Below, piece after piece: positions 7,797-16,164 of a stretch of 64,000 nt of DNA. Source of the DNA: an uncultured Halomonas sp. GTDB taxonomy: Bacteria; Pseudomonadota; Gammaproteobacteria; Pseudomonadales; Halomonadaceae. Below the pieces are notes generated by a model. The model was not told the origin of the DNA. It ran no database searches and was given only the letters and a program-made list of their open reading frames with translations. Numbering within the stretch: the first letter of the stretch is position 1; the number at the start of each line of letters is the position of its first letter. The position numbers were made by a program, and so were the translations under genes. The stretch is from positions 186,001-250,000 of the forward strand of contig NZ_CAMPKE010000001.1 in the NCBI RefSeq assembly GCF_946887195.1, written 5' to 3'.

Positions 7797-9505
7797 ACCT
7801 TCAATTGAGCTTCGGGGTTGCGCGCCAGTTCGTGCCACACGTCCTTGACGCGGCAGTCCTCGCACATCTCGAGGCGTTTGAGTGCCTCGCCAGCGAAATA
7901 GGGGTGATCGACGAGCTTGGCCTTGATACTGGCGATGGTGCTGACGGTCGCGAAGGGCGTACCGCAGGCAATGCACGTGAAGGCCGCTTCCTGCTTGACG
8001 ATGCGTCGGGCCGCACGCGCTTCGATGTCGGCCAGAAAGCCAGGTTGCAAGGCGATCGCGCTTTCGGGGCAGGTGCTTTCGCATAGGCCGCACTGCACGC
8101 AATCGGCCTCGTGAAAGCTCAGTTGCGGCGAGCGATCGTCGCCACCGGCCAGCGCCGGTGTCGGACAGGCGGAGACGCAGGCCAGGCACAGCGTGCAGGC
8201 TTCGTCATTCACGGCGATGGTGCCGAAGGGCGCACCGGTAGGCATCGGCTCGCGTACGCCGCTGGGCGTACCCAACTTGGCCAGATGCTCGATGACGCCA
8301 TTCAGGCGCTCGCGCTTGCCGCTGATTGGCGTTAGCGGAATATCGCGTGGGGGCAGCGGCTCGAAAAGGGCCGCCGCATCGCGCTGCTCCGCTGTATCGA
8401 TAACGGAAATTCGCCGCGGATCATGGCCGAGCGCGACAAGCAGGGCTTGCGCCTGGGCAAGCTGATCGACGATCAGCGTGGCGAGACTGGGCGCCAACCC
8501 GGCATGACGCTGAATACGTACTTGCGCGGCGCCATCGGCCAGCGCCGCCAGCCAGTGCTCCTGGCCCGCCGCACCAAGCTCCTCGAGCGGGACGTCGAGA
8601 ACATGCCCGGCGACAGGGGAGCTCTCCCGCTCGAGCCAGGCCTGATCGACGAAGCGCACTACCGGCGCCTGACCGCCTGCCTGGCGGTAGGCGTCGAGCA
8701 GGCGCGTCACGTAATCGAGCTGACGCTGCGGCTGCGGCAACGTGTACTGGATCGCTCCCGTGGGACAGACGCTGGTGCAGCTTCCCGCGCCATGGCAGCG
8801 AAACGGATCGATCTCGATCCAGGATTCGATTCGGCCTTTCACGCTTTCGACAGCATCGGCGGGGCAGACGTCGAGGCAGCGGGTGCAGCCGGTCCTGCCG
8901 TTCGAGTCATGCGCGCAGATGGCATGGTCGATCTGGAAATAGCGGGGCTTCTCGAACTCGCCGACGCTGTAGGCGATCGTTTCCAGCGCCTCATCGCAAG
9001 CGTCGCTTCCCCAACGCACGGCATGATAACCCGGTGGCGGCAACTGCAGATCGAGTTGGGCGGGCGAGCCGAGGTCCAGCACCAGGTCGAAAGCGTCGCG
9101 ACCGATACAGGCGCGCGCCAGATTGGCGGTGCCTGCGTCGTCATGAAAAGGCATCTCGACGGTGAACGCGCCCAGATAACCTTGAATGTGCAGGGGCGTC
9201 GCCGAGTAGCAGGGCAGGTGGGACGTGGCTTCGAAAGCGGCCAGTGCGCCGTTGCGATCGATATCGGCTGGCGTTTCTCGATTGACCAGCAGCGATATCG
9301 AGGCCAGGGCCTGCATGGCATGAAGCCGCTGGGCGGCGAGACGAGCGCTGGCTTCGTCGCCGACGATCAGCAAATGGCCCTGGCTGGTATAGCTGACGCC
9401 TGCCGGGGCCAGATTCACCGGCCAGGACACCTTGGCCCGAGCCGCTTCCCTGGCTGCCCGGTCGCGGGGCTCGTCCAGCGTTGCCGCAGTGATACGCTGT
9501 GTCAT
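7793..9505 (-). CDS. Multi-cluster 4Fe-4S protein of the formate dehydrogenase operon
   Basis: A 570-residue cytoplasmic iron-sulfur protein with no signal or membrane span. Cysteine groups: CTRCLDVCP near residue 205, CHGAGSCTSVCP near 240, CTLCLACVSACP near 440, CVQCGLCESTCP near 475, and a C-terminal FTCIACG plus MCEDC that may form another metal site. Related proteins sit with TorD-like and small Tat genes upstream of fdh subunits in other proteobacteria; they could pass electrons or assist maturation, but the role is inferred. First gene of the operon that runs to 2272. Confidence 0.85.
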   Translation of the reverse strand: MTQRITAATLDEPRDRAAREAARAKVSWPVNLAPAGVSYTSQGHLLIVGDEASARLAAQRLHAMQALASISLLVNRETPADIDRNGALAAFEATSHLPCYSATPLHIQGYLGAFTVEMPFHDDAGTANLARACIGRDAFDLVLDLGSPAQLDLQLPPPGYHAVRWGSDACDEALETIAYSVGEFEKPRYFQIDHAICAHDSNGRTGCTRCLDVCPADAVESVKGRIESWIEIDPFRCHGAGSCTSVCPTGAIQYTLPQPQRQLDYVTRLLDAYRQAGGQAPVVRFVDQAWLERESSPVAGHVLDVPLEELGAAGQEHWLAALADGAAQVRIQRHAGLAPSLATLIVDQLAQAQALLVALGHDPRRISVIDTAEQRDAAALFEPLPPRDIPLTPISGKRERLNGVIEHLAKLGTPSGVREPMPTGAPFGTIAVNDEACTLCLACVSACPTPALAGGDDRSPQLSFHEADCVQCGLCESTCPESAIALQPGFLADIEARAARRIVKQEAAFTCIACGTPFATVSTIASIKAKLVDHPYFAGEALKRLEMCEDCRVKDVWHELARNPEAQLKV

Positions 9506-9545
9506 GTCACCTCATCATCATGTCGGTCAGGCGGCGTACAGGGTT

Positions 9546-9574
9546 TTATTCGTCGGTGTCTGGTCGGTATTCAA
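9546..9574 (-). promoter_or_regulatory. Candidate sigma-70 promoter for the formate dehydrogenase operon
   Basis: On the minus strand TTGAAT (9569-9574) and GAATAA (9546-9551) are 17 bp apart, placing a transcription start about 35 bp before the first gene at 9505. The -10 match is only moderate. No FNR-type palindrome was seen in the 209 bp spacer 9506-9714. Confidence 0.35.
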
Positions 9575-9714
9575 CGCTTGCCATGTCGCTGCGCCGCCAG
9601 ACCCTGTTGGCCACCTATGTATATAAGCAGTAGCGATACCTGAGTAAGAGTCGCTTGGCTCCGCCAGATGCCACGCCGGCGGAACGCAACGCTAAAAAAC
9701 AGCAGCCTCCTGCG

Positions 9715-10317
9715 TCAGACTGTCCCGCTTGTGGGTCGCGATGGGTCAGGTTCATCGGCGACGTCCCGCTCTAGGTCTTCGGCGTGGGCATCCAGCGTGT
9801 CGCTCGTTCGCGTAATGGGTTGCTCGCCTTGCTCGCGAGAGGTCAGGGTTGCGGTATCGCTGTGATCGCTGGCTTCGGTATCTTCCGGCAGCCGCTTCAT
9901 CCAGCTACGCAATTGCGATGCGACATCGCGGCTCAAATCGCGCATCTGGGTGAAGTCCTGATCGTAATCGTCGAGGCCGTCGCGCACGTTGTATTGGCTG
10001 GCGGTGAACATGTGCCGCAGCGCGCGGCGCTTGAGTTCCGGGCTGACTCCCGGCGCCAGGTAGGCCTTGAAATCGCCGCTCGGGTCGAGCGTATCGGGGT
10101 CGGGGAGCTCGTCATCGAGCGCGCCTTGCTCGCAGGTTGGCTCTTGCGCTTCGCTGATGCCATCATCCACACCAGCGGCCGCGTTCGCTACCGGGTCGAT
10201 CTCGCCCGGCGGCATGTCGGCAGGGGCCGTTGTCGTATCCGACCATACCTCGGTCTCGTAACCAGGATCGTCATCCAGCCCACGCTTGCGGCGCGACCAG
10301 CGCTCGAAGCGACTCAT
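9715..10317 (-). CDS. DUF3306 domain protein
   Basis: A 200-residue, strongly acidic, probably cytoplasmic protein that begins SRFERWSRRKRG, the hallmark of DUF3306, then has a long low-complexity acidic linker, a conserved-looking core (FKAYLAPGVSPELKRRALRH) and a disordered tail. DUF3305/DUF3306 pairs accompany formate dehydrogenase operons but their function is unknown. The start overlaps the DUF3305 stop by 4 bp. Confidence 0.82.
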   Translation of the reverse strand: MSRFERWSRRKRGLDDDPGYETEVWSDTTTAPADMPPGEIDPVANAAAGVDDGISEAQEPTCEQGALDDELPDPDTLDPSGDFKAYLAPGVSPELKRRALRHMFTASQYNVRDGLDDYDQDFTQMRDLSRDVASQLRSWMKRLPEDTEASDHSDTATLTSREQGEQPITRTSDTLDAHAEDLERDVADEPDPSRPTSGTV

Positions 10318-10754
10318 GCCCGGCTCTCCCGATCGATTTCCCTGGCGCGCCCGGCGCCCTTGCGCTTTTTCTTACGGGCACCGTCGTCCCCTTCGCCGTG
10401 GCGCACCAGGTAGGCCTCCAGCCAGGCCTGGATGGCCAATGGCATGGCCACGTCGAGCACCAGACGCTCGCCATCCATCCAGCCGGCGGCGACTTCCTGG
10501 CTGGCGGTAAGCGCATCGGGGAAGACCACGTCGTCGCGCTCCTCGCAGCGCACGAACAAGCGCGGGGAACCCGCACCGATGTTATGCCGATAGGCGGCTC
10601 GCTCGGTCATGTAGAGTTGCAAACCGAGCACGTACGGCCCGACGCTGCCGGGCTCGAGCGCGGTCACATCCCATTGGGTGACGGTAAATCCCTTGACGGT
10701 GTGCGGCCGACCCTCGACGCGCAGGCTCAGGGTGCGCAGGCTATCGCTGGGCAT
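10314..10754 (-). CDS. DUF3305 domain protein
   Basis: A 146-residue protein with the DUF3305 pattern: RVEGRPHTVKGFTVTQWDVT near the N-terminus and a PRLFVRCEE strand, ending in a basic tail (KKKRKGAGRAR). It forms a coupled pair with the DUF3306 gene and reads toward the formate dehydrogenase operon, with the 209 bp spacer between. The pair is found beside formate dehydrogenases in many proteobacteria, so a role in assembly or stability is likely but unproven. Confidence 0.82.
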   Translation of the reverse strand: MPSDSLRTLSLRVEGRPHTVKGFTVTQWDVTALEPGSVGPYVLGLQLYMTERAAYRHNIGAGSPRLFVRCEERDDVVFPDALTASQEVAAGWMDGERLVLDVAMPLAIQAWLEAYLVRHGEGDDGARKKKRKGAGRAREIDRESRA

Positions 10755-10889
10755 GGTGGGCTGGTCTCCATTCGATCGCTACTGGCTGTTCTCAAGCAAG
10801 GGGCGTGCCGTATCCTGAAGCCGACACGCGCTTCGGTTGTCCGTGGATTTCCTTGTTATGCTGCACGAACCGATGGGGAGAACGCCAAC

Positions 10890-11765
10890 ATGAGCCAAAT
10901 TGACCTAAGTCGAGCACGCTTGCCCACTACGCTGGAAATCTCGGTGATCGATGAATTCGGCGAGGCGCACAGCCAGGCGATCGCCGCCGAGCGCGCCTTG
11001 ACGCTGTATCTCAATCGTCGCGAGATCGTCACGCTGATGACGCTCGGTGCCGAGCCCGAGGCGCTGGTGGTCGGTTATCTGCGCAACCAGGGCCTGCTGG
11101 TACGCGTCGAGGATATCGAGGCGGTACAGGTCGATTGGGACGTGGAGGCGGCAGCCGTCGTGACGCGCCATTTGCCGGAGGATCTCGAAACGCGCCTCTC
11201 GCAGCGCACCGTGACCACCGGCTGCGGGCAGGGCACGGTATTCGGTCGCCTGCTGGATGCCACGGCATTGACCCCGCTACCGGCGACACGCCTGGCGCAG
11301 TCGGTGCTCTATCGCCTGCTCGACAACCTGGGCGCCTATAACGAGACCTACCGCAATGCCGGCGCGGTGCATGGCTGCGCGCTGTGCCATCAGGATCGGG
11401 TACTCGATTTCGTCGAGGACGTGGGTCGCCATAATGCCGTGGACACCCTGGCCGGGCGGCAATGGCTGAATGAGGCAGGCAGCAAAGAAGAGGCCGACAT
11501 CTTCTACACCACCGGGCGTTTGACCTCCGAGATGGTGCTCAAGGTGGCGCAGATGGGCATCGGCGTGTTGGTGTCGCGCTCGGGAGTGACGCAAAAGGGC
11601 GTCGAATTGGCCGAGCGCTTCGGGGTGTTGCTGATCGCCCGTGCCAAGGGCCGGCATTTTCAGGCCATCCATGCCGCGGGGCGATTGCTGCTGGACGCGC
11701 CGCCGCCCCGACGCCCTGGCGACCGCAAGGCGACACACACCAGGACAGCGGGAGAGCGCGGGTGA
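10890..11765 (+). CDS. fdhD: Formate dehydrogenase accessory sulfurtransferase FdhD
   Basis: Transfers sulfur from a cysteine desulfurase to the molybdenum cofactor, which formate dehydrogenase needs for activity. The 291-residue product has the family core ERALTLYLNRREIVTLMT, the TTGCGQGT segment near residue 108, the paired-cysteine loop HGCALCHQ near 160 (the C-x-x-C of FdhD), DVGRHNAVD near 177 and TGRLTSEMV. The ATG at 10890 follows GGGGAG by 7 bp. It is transcribed away from the fdh genes and its stop overlaps the next gene by 4 bp. Confidence 0.95.
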   Translation: MSQIDLSRARLPTTLEISVIDEFGEAHSQAIAAERALTLYLNRREIVTLMTLGAEPEALVVGYLRNQGLLVRVEDIEAVQVDWDVEAAAVVTRHLPEDLETRLSQRTVTTGCGQGTVFGRLLDATALTPLPATRLAQSVLYRLLDNLGAYNETYRNAGAVHGCALCHQDRVLDFVEDVGRHNAVDTLAGRQWLNEAGSKEEADIFYTTGRLTSEMVLKVAQMGIGVLVSRSGVTQKGVELAERFGVLLIARAKGRHFQAIHAAGRLLLDAPPPRRPGDRKATHTRTAGERG

Positions 11766-12691
11766 ACGATACCGACAATCCGTTCCTCAACGTGCACCAC
11801 GTTGCCGAGTTACTGCACCTCAACGAAAAGAAGATCTACCAATTGGCGAGCGAAGGCGCTTTGCCGGCGACCAAGATCACCGGCAAATGGCTATTCCCGC
11901 GCAAACTGGTCGAGCAGTGGATCCTCGAGTCCTGCCACCATGGTGTGCTCGCCGACCGGCTGATGATCACCGGTAGCGACGACCCGCTGTTGTCGGCGCT
12001 GGTCATGCGCCTCAACCAGCAGCAGCAGGGGCAGGCGTTCTATGGCTATAGCGTCACCGGGACACAACTCGGACTCGACCTGCTCTCCCAGGGGCGCGCC
12101 GATGTCTGCGCCATTCACTGGGGCCGTGCCGAAGAGAGCGAACTGCGCCACCCGGCGCTGATCCGCGGGCATGGCGGTTATCGCCAGTGGGTCATGGTGC
12201 GCCTGTTTCGGCGCACGCAAGGATTGATCGTGCGCCATGAGGATCGCCACCTGCCACTGCACCCTCGAGGCCTGTCTCAAGCGCTTTCGGGCGCCGGTCG
12301 GCGCTGGGCGATACGCCAGGAGGGCGCCGGCTCGCAGCGCTTTCTCAAGGAGTGGCTGGCCGGCCAGCAGTTGCGTCTCGATCAGCTCAATTGCCAGGCG
12401 GTGGCCTATAGTGAAAGAGAGGTGGCTTCGCTGGTCGCCAGGCAAGAGGTGGATATCGGTCCGGGCACGCTGTCGGCGGCCAACGAGTTCGGGCTGGGGT
12501 TCATTCCCGTTAGCGAAGAGGCCTTCGATCTGGTGACGCCGCGCAATGTCTATTTCCGCTCTTTACTGCAACAGCTGTTTGATTTCATGAACAGCGTGGC
12601 GGGGCTGGGACTGGCCCAGTCGCTCGGCGGCTACTCATTGGAGGAGAGCGGGAAATTGTTATGGCGCGGCGATGCCACGCAACACGATTAG
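11762..12691 (+). CDS. HTH and periplasmic-binding-fold regulator
   Basis: A 309-residue cytoplasmic protein with an N-terminal excisionase/MerR-type helix-turn-helix (VAELLHLNEKKIYQLASEG with ATKITGKWLFPRK, residues 10-50), followed from about residue 65 by a PBP_like solute-binding domain (ITGSDDPLLSALVMRL at its start, VDIGPGTLSAANEFGLGF near 235). Such proteins are thought to be one-component sensors; the fold resembles molybdate/tungstate binders, so a metal-oxyanion or formate signal is plausible but only inferred. The GTG start overlaps the fdhD stop (GTGA) with GGGAG upstream. Confidence 0.85.
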   Translation: MNDTDNPFLNVHHVAELLHLNEKKIYQLASEGALPATKITGKWLFPRKLVEQWILESCHHGVLADRLMITGSDDPLLSALVMRLNQQQQGQAFYGYSVTGTQLGLDLLSQGRADVCAIHWGRAEESELRHPALIRGHGGYRQWVMVRLFRRTQGLIVRHEDRHLPLHPRGLSQALSGAGRRWAIRQEGAGSQRFLKEWLAGQQLRLDQLNCQAVAYSEREVASLVARQEVDIGPGTLSAANEFGLGFIPVSEEAFDLVTPRNVYFRSLLQQLFDFMNSVAGLGLAQSLGGYSLEESGKLLWRGDATQHD

Positions 12692-12708
12692 CTATCCCGG
12701 ACGACGCC

Positions 12709-12736
12709 GGCACGAGGCTTGTGCCTTAAGGGTTTT
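12709..12736 (+). terminator. Weak candidate terminator after the HTH-PBP regulator gene
   Basis: A short stem (GGCAC 12709-12713 with GTGCC 12721-12725, 7-base loop) followed by a partly T-rich stretch at 12726-12737. It lies 18 bp past the stop codon. The stem is only 5 bp, so this is tentative. The rest of the 134 bp spacer is AT-richer and may hold the permease promoter. Confidence 0.35.
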
Positions 12737-12825
12737 GTAAATTATCTTGGCCGTAGGTATCGAGCGGAACCAAAGCTCGCCATCCACGGCCACGATAACA
12801 ATCACTCTCGGAGGAACGGAACTCC

Positions 12826-14256
12826 ATGACCCATTCAACGACGGACGGCAAGCTGTCGCGCGTTCTGGCGCGCAAGGATGTACTGGCCTTGGCCTTCGGC
12901 GCCATGATCGGCTGGGGCTGGATCGTAATGACCGGAAGCTGGATTCAATCCGCCGGCAGCCTGGGGGCGATCACGGCGTTTCTGATTGGCGGTGTCGCCA
13001 TCGTACTGGTCGGCTTGACCTACGCGGAATTGGCCTCGGCCATGCCGCAGGTGGGTGGCGAACATGTCTACAGCTATCGGGCGCTGGGCCATTTCGCCTC
13101 GTTCATCTGCACCTGGACCATCGTGCTGGGTTACGTCAGCGTGGTGGCCTTCGAGGCCGTGGCGCTGCCCACGGTGTTCGATCAGCTGTTTCCCGGCTAC
13201 TCGGTCGGCTACCTGTGGACCGTCGCCGGCTGGGAGGTCGAGGCGACCTGGGTTGCCGTCGGCCTGATCGGCTCGCTGGTGATGATGTGGATCAACTACA
13301 TCGGCATTCGCACCGCCGCGCTGGTGCAGAAGCTGGTGACACTGCTGATCATGGTGGTGGGCGTCATGTTCATCACCGGGGCGCTGTTCACCGGGGAAGC
13401 CGCGACCATGCAACCGTTGTTCAGTGTCGAGAATGGCGTCATTGGCGGGATCATGACGGTGCTGATCATGGTGCCGTTCATGTTCGTCGGTTTCGACGTC
13501 ATCCCCCAGGCCGCCGAGGAGATCGACCTGCCGTTTCGCGAGATCGGTCGGGTACTGATGTTTTCGGTGATTCTCGCGGTGTTCTGGTACGCGCTGATCA
13601 TTCTCGGCACCTCGCTGATGCTCGCGCCCGAGGAGCTGGCCGGCAGCACGCTGGCCGTGCCCGATGCCATGCAGGCGGTATTTGCCGCACCCTGGGCGGG
13701 CAAGTTGATGGTATTGGCCGGTGTCGCCGGGATCATCACCAGCTGGAACGCGTTCTATATCGGTGGCTCGCGGGCCATCTACGCGCTGGCGCAAGCGGGC
13801 ATGTTGCCGGCCTTTCTGGGCAAGCTGCATCCGCGCCACAAGACGCCGGTCAATGCCATCCTGCTGATCGGCGTGGTTTCCAGCCTGGCACCGTTCTTCG
13901 GCCGCCCCGCGCTGGTCTGGCTGGTCGATGCCGGCGGGCTCGGCATCGTGACCGCTTATCTATTCGTGGCCTTGTCGTTTCTGGTGCTGCGCTTCCGTGA
14001 GCCGGAGATGGAGCGCCCGTTCAAGGTGGGTTACGGCAAGCTGGTCGGCGGGCTCGCCGTGGTGATGTCGGCGGCACTGGTTCTGCTGTATTTGCCGGGC
14101 AGCCCATCGGCGCTGTTGCCGGTCGAGTGGGTGGTCTTCGGTGGTTGGATGCTGCTGGGTCTGGCGATGTATTTCTGGTCGCGGCAGCGCTACGGTGCCG
14201 ACTATGCCGAAAAGGCCATGCAGCGTGAGCTGAAAGGCGAAGCGCCACTGCAGTGA
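12826..14256 (+). CDS. APC-family amino acid/polyamine permease
   Basis: Inner-membrane secondary transporter of 476 residues with about 12 hydrophobic segments. The first helix carries GAMIGWGWIVMTGSWI, the unwound-helix motif of the APC superfamily, and helix 6 has VGFDVIPQAAEEI. Substrate cannot be read from sequence; amino acids or amines are typical. The ATG at 12826 follows GGAGGAACGG by a good distance. It converges on an XRE-cupin regulator gene, a class that often controls amine or amino acid uptake genes. Confidence 0.87.
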   Translation: MTHSTTDGKLSRVLARKDVLALAFGAMIGWGWIVMTGSWIQSAGSLGAITAFLIGGVAIVLVGLTYAELASAMPQVGGEHVYSYRALGHFASFICTWTIVLGYVSVVAFEAVALPTVFDQLFPGYSVGYLWTVAGWEVEATWVAVGLIGSLVMMWINYIGIRTAALVQKLVTLLIMVVGVMFITGALFTGEAATMQPLFSVENGVIGGIMTVLIMVPFMFVGFDVIPQAAEEIDLPFREIGRVLMFSVILAVFWYALIILGTSLMLAPEELAGSTLAVPDAMQAVFAAPWAGKLMVLAGVAGIITSWNAFYIGGSRAIYALAQAGMLPAFLGKLHPRHKTPVNAILLIGVVSSLAPFFGRPALVWLVDAGGLGIVTAYLFVALSFLVLRFREPEMERPFKVGYGKLVGGLAVVMSAALVLLYLPGSPSALLPVEWVVFGGWMLLGLAMYFWSRQRYGADYAEKAMQRELKGEAPLQ

Positions 14257-14294
14257 GATCGCAGCGATAAGTGGTGTTGTTTGCGGTAAGCGAG

Positions 14295-14332
14295 CAAAAA
14301 GCGTCTGGTAGAACTCGCCAGGCGCTTTTTTC
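14295..14332. terminator. Bidirectional terminator between permease and XRE-cupin genes
   Basis: Inverted repeat with arms AAAAAGCGTCTGG (14296-14308) and CCAGGCGCTTTTT (14318-14330), one imperfect pair, flanked by A and T runs on the two sides. It serves both convergent genes, whose ends are 83 bp apart. Confidence 0.85.
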
Positions 14333-14339
14333 GTCGAAT

Positions 14340-14972
14340 CTAGCCGGTTTCAGCGCGGGTACATACCGACAGCACGATGGCATCGTTCTCGCTGATCGAT
14401 ACCAGCGCATGCCCCATGTCGCTATCGAAGTAGATGCTGTCGCCATGCTCCAGGCTCAGCGGTTCATAGAACTCGGTATAGAGTTGGATCGCTCCTTCGA
14501 GAACGATCAGGAATTCCTCGCCATCGTGGCGCACCCACTCGCTGAATTCATCGAAGCTGCGCGCACGCACGATCGTCTTGAAGGGGATCATGCGCTTTTG
14601 CGCCAGCTGATGAGATAGCAACTCATGCTCGTAGGTCGGCGTTGGGTGCAGTTGCCCACCGCCGACGCGCGTCAGATCGCGCCGCCCCAGTGTACGTGAC
14701 TGCGGCTTGGGTTGGCTGAGCAATTGCGGCAGGTCGATGCCCAACCCGTTGATCAGTTTCTGGACCGCGGTGAATGTCGGCGAGATCAGGTCGTTCTCGA
14801 TCTTGGACAGGGTCGAGCGTGCGAGGCCGGTACGCTGGCTGACGTCTTCCAGCGTCCATTGGTTGGCCAGGCGAATCTCCTTGAGCCGGTCGCCCAGGCG
14901 CAGCGGCTCGACGAAAGGCTTGCGGCCCGAAGCGATACGCAGCGCGGCATCCTGATCGGTTGTGGCGGACAT
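14340..14972 (-). CDS. XRE-cupin transcriptional regulator
   Basis: A 210-residue one-component regulator. Residues about 27-80 form an XRE helix-turn-helix (LGDRLKEIRLANQWTLEDVS, then RSTLSKIENDLISPT), and residues 125-205 a cupin effector domain (WVRHDGEEFLIVLEGAI, GDSIYFDSDMGHA). Proteins of this layout, such as PuuR, commonly control amine, amino acid or osmolyte genes. It lies convergent to the APC permease and downstream of a histone-deacetylase-family hydrolase, so control of one of these is the first guess. A palindrome lies upstream at 14983-15006. Confidence 0.88.
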   Translation of the reverse strand: MSATTDQDAALRIASGRKPFVEPLRLGDRLKEIRLANQWTLEDVSQRTGLARSTLSKIENDLISPTFTAVQKLINGLGIDLPQLLSQPKPQSRTLGRRDLTRVGGGQLHPTPTYEHELLSHQLAQKRMIPFKTIVRARSFDEFSEWVRHDGEEFLIVLEGAIQLYTEFYEPLSLEHGDSIYFDSDMGHALVSISENDAIVLSVCTRAETG

Positions 14973-14982
14973 GGCAGTTCAC

Positions 14983-15006
14983 GATTGGAAATTTATTTCC
15001 TGAATC
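14983..15006. promoter_or_regulatory. Candidate operator upstream of the XRE-cupin gene
   Basis: Imperfect palindrome GATT-GGAAA-TTTA-TTTCC-TG-AATC, 11 bp before the XRE-cupin start, in otherwise GC-rich DNA. Position and symmetry suit autoregulation. No second copy was found near the permease. Confidence 0.4.
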
Positions 15007-15120
15007 CTACCACATCGAATCGATGCAAAGAGGCCAAGTGCGCGCTGGAGCTAATCACTTGCGACATGCGAGCCAGGCGCGAAGGGAGCAAGTTTCCTGC
15101 AAGCGGGAAACCTGAGCTTT

Positions 15121-16059
15121 CTAAGCGCGTTGATAAGGCAATCCCAACAATGCCCTGACATGCGCTTCGGCGCTACGCCCCAGGGCATCCAAGTCGTAGC
15201 CGCCCTCAAGGACCGACACCAGGCGATGGCCGGCATGGATGCGGGCGATATCCATGGCGAATTCCGTAATCCAGTGATAGTCCTCGTCCTCCAGGCGGAT
15301 ATCGGCCATGGGGTCCTCGCGATGGGCATCGAAGCCCGCCGAAACCAGTATCAGCTCCGGGCGGTGCGCCTGAAGCGCAGGTAGCCAATCGCGCTCGACG
15401 GCCCGACGGAAGACACCGCTATCGCTACCGGGGTCGAGCGGCGTGGCAATCACGTTCTCGTAATCGGGAGTCAGATAGCGCCAGGGATAGAACGGAAATT
15501 GAAAACTGGTGCAGATCAGCACGTTCGGATCGTCGCGAAAGATATCGATGGTGCCGTTGCACTGATGCACGTCGAAATCGAGAATCGCGATGCGCTCCAC
15601 GCCGTAGCAGGCCCGCGCATGCGCGGCGCCGACGGCGATATTGTTGTAGAAGCAGAAACCCATGGCCTCGGTGGCTTCGGCGTGATGGCCGGGCGGACGC
15701 ACCGCGCATAAGACATTGTCGGCTTGCTGGCGAAAGACCTGATCGACGCCGCGAACCACGGCGCCGGCGGCCAACCGCGCGGCAATCAGGCTATCGGGAT
15801 TCATCAGCGTGTCGGCATCCAGCGTGACAAGCCCTTGCCTGGGCACGCACTTCTCCAGTGCCTCGATGTGGCGCAATGGGTGCACCCGCGTGAGTTGCTC
15901 GTCGCTCGCCGGTTTGGCATCCGATTGCATGGTCTGTTGCAGCACGCCGCCAAGCGCCAGACGGGCGCGTATCGCCTCCAATCGCCTGGGACATTCCGGG
16001 TGTCCCGGTCCCATATGATGCAGATCGCAATGCGGATGGCTGATTAACGACGTGATCAT
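15121..16059 (-). CDS. Histone-deacetylase-family (arginase-fold) deacylase
   Basis: Zinc hydrolase of 312 residues related to histone deacetylases and acetylpolyamine amidohydrolases. Visible catalytic features: PPGHHAE with His125-His126, zinc ligands Asp163 and His165 in DFDVHQCNGT, Asp244 in SAGFDAHRED, and GGYDL near residue 290. The usual second His-Gly after the ligand (HHGNGT) is Gln-Cys here. The ATG at 16059 is supported by the family N-terminus (SHPHCDLHHMGPGHPE). Substrate is unknown. It is divergent from the Pat-type acetyltransferase, so the two could act on opposite sides of protein or polyamine acetylation, which is inference. Confidence 0.88.
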   Translation of the reverse strand: MITSLISHPHCDLHHMGPGHPECPRRLEAIRARLALGGVLQQTMQSDAKPASDEQLTRVHPLRHIEALEKCVPRQGLVTLDADTLMNPDSLIAARLAAGAVVRGVDQVFRQQADNVLCAVRPPGHHAEATEAMGFCFYNNIAVGAAHARACYGVERIAILDFDVHQCNGTIDIFRDDPNVLICTSFQFPFYPWRYLTPDYENVIATPLDPGSDSGVFRRAVERDWLPALQAHRPELILVSAGFDAHREDPMADIRLEDEDYHWITEFAMDIARIHAGHRLVSVLEGGYDLDALGRSAEAHVRALLGLPYQRA

Positions 16060-16164
16060 GGCGCTCTCCCGGTCTGACGAGACATTAATCATTGCCGGCG
16101 CTTGCATGACAGTGTCAATAAGTCGTACACAGGGAAAGCCATCGTGTCGAGGAGCTAGCCAGCC

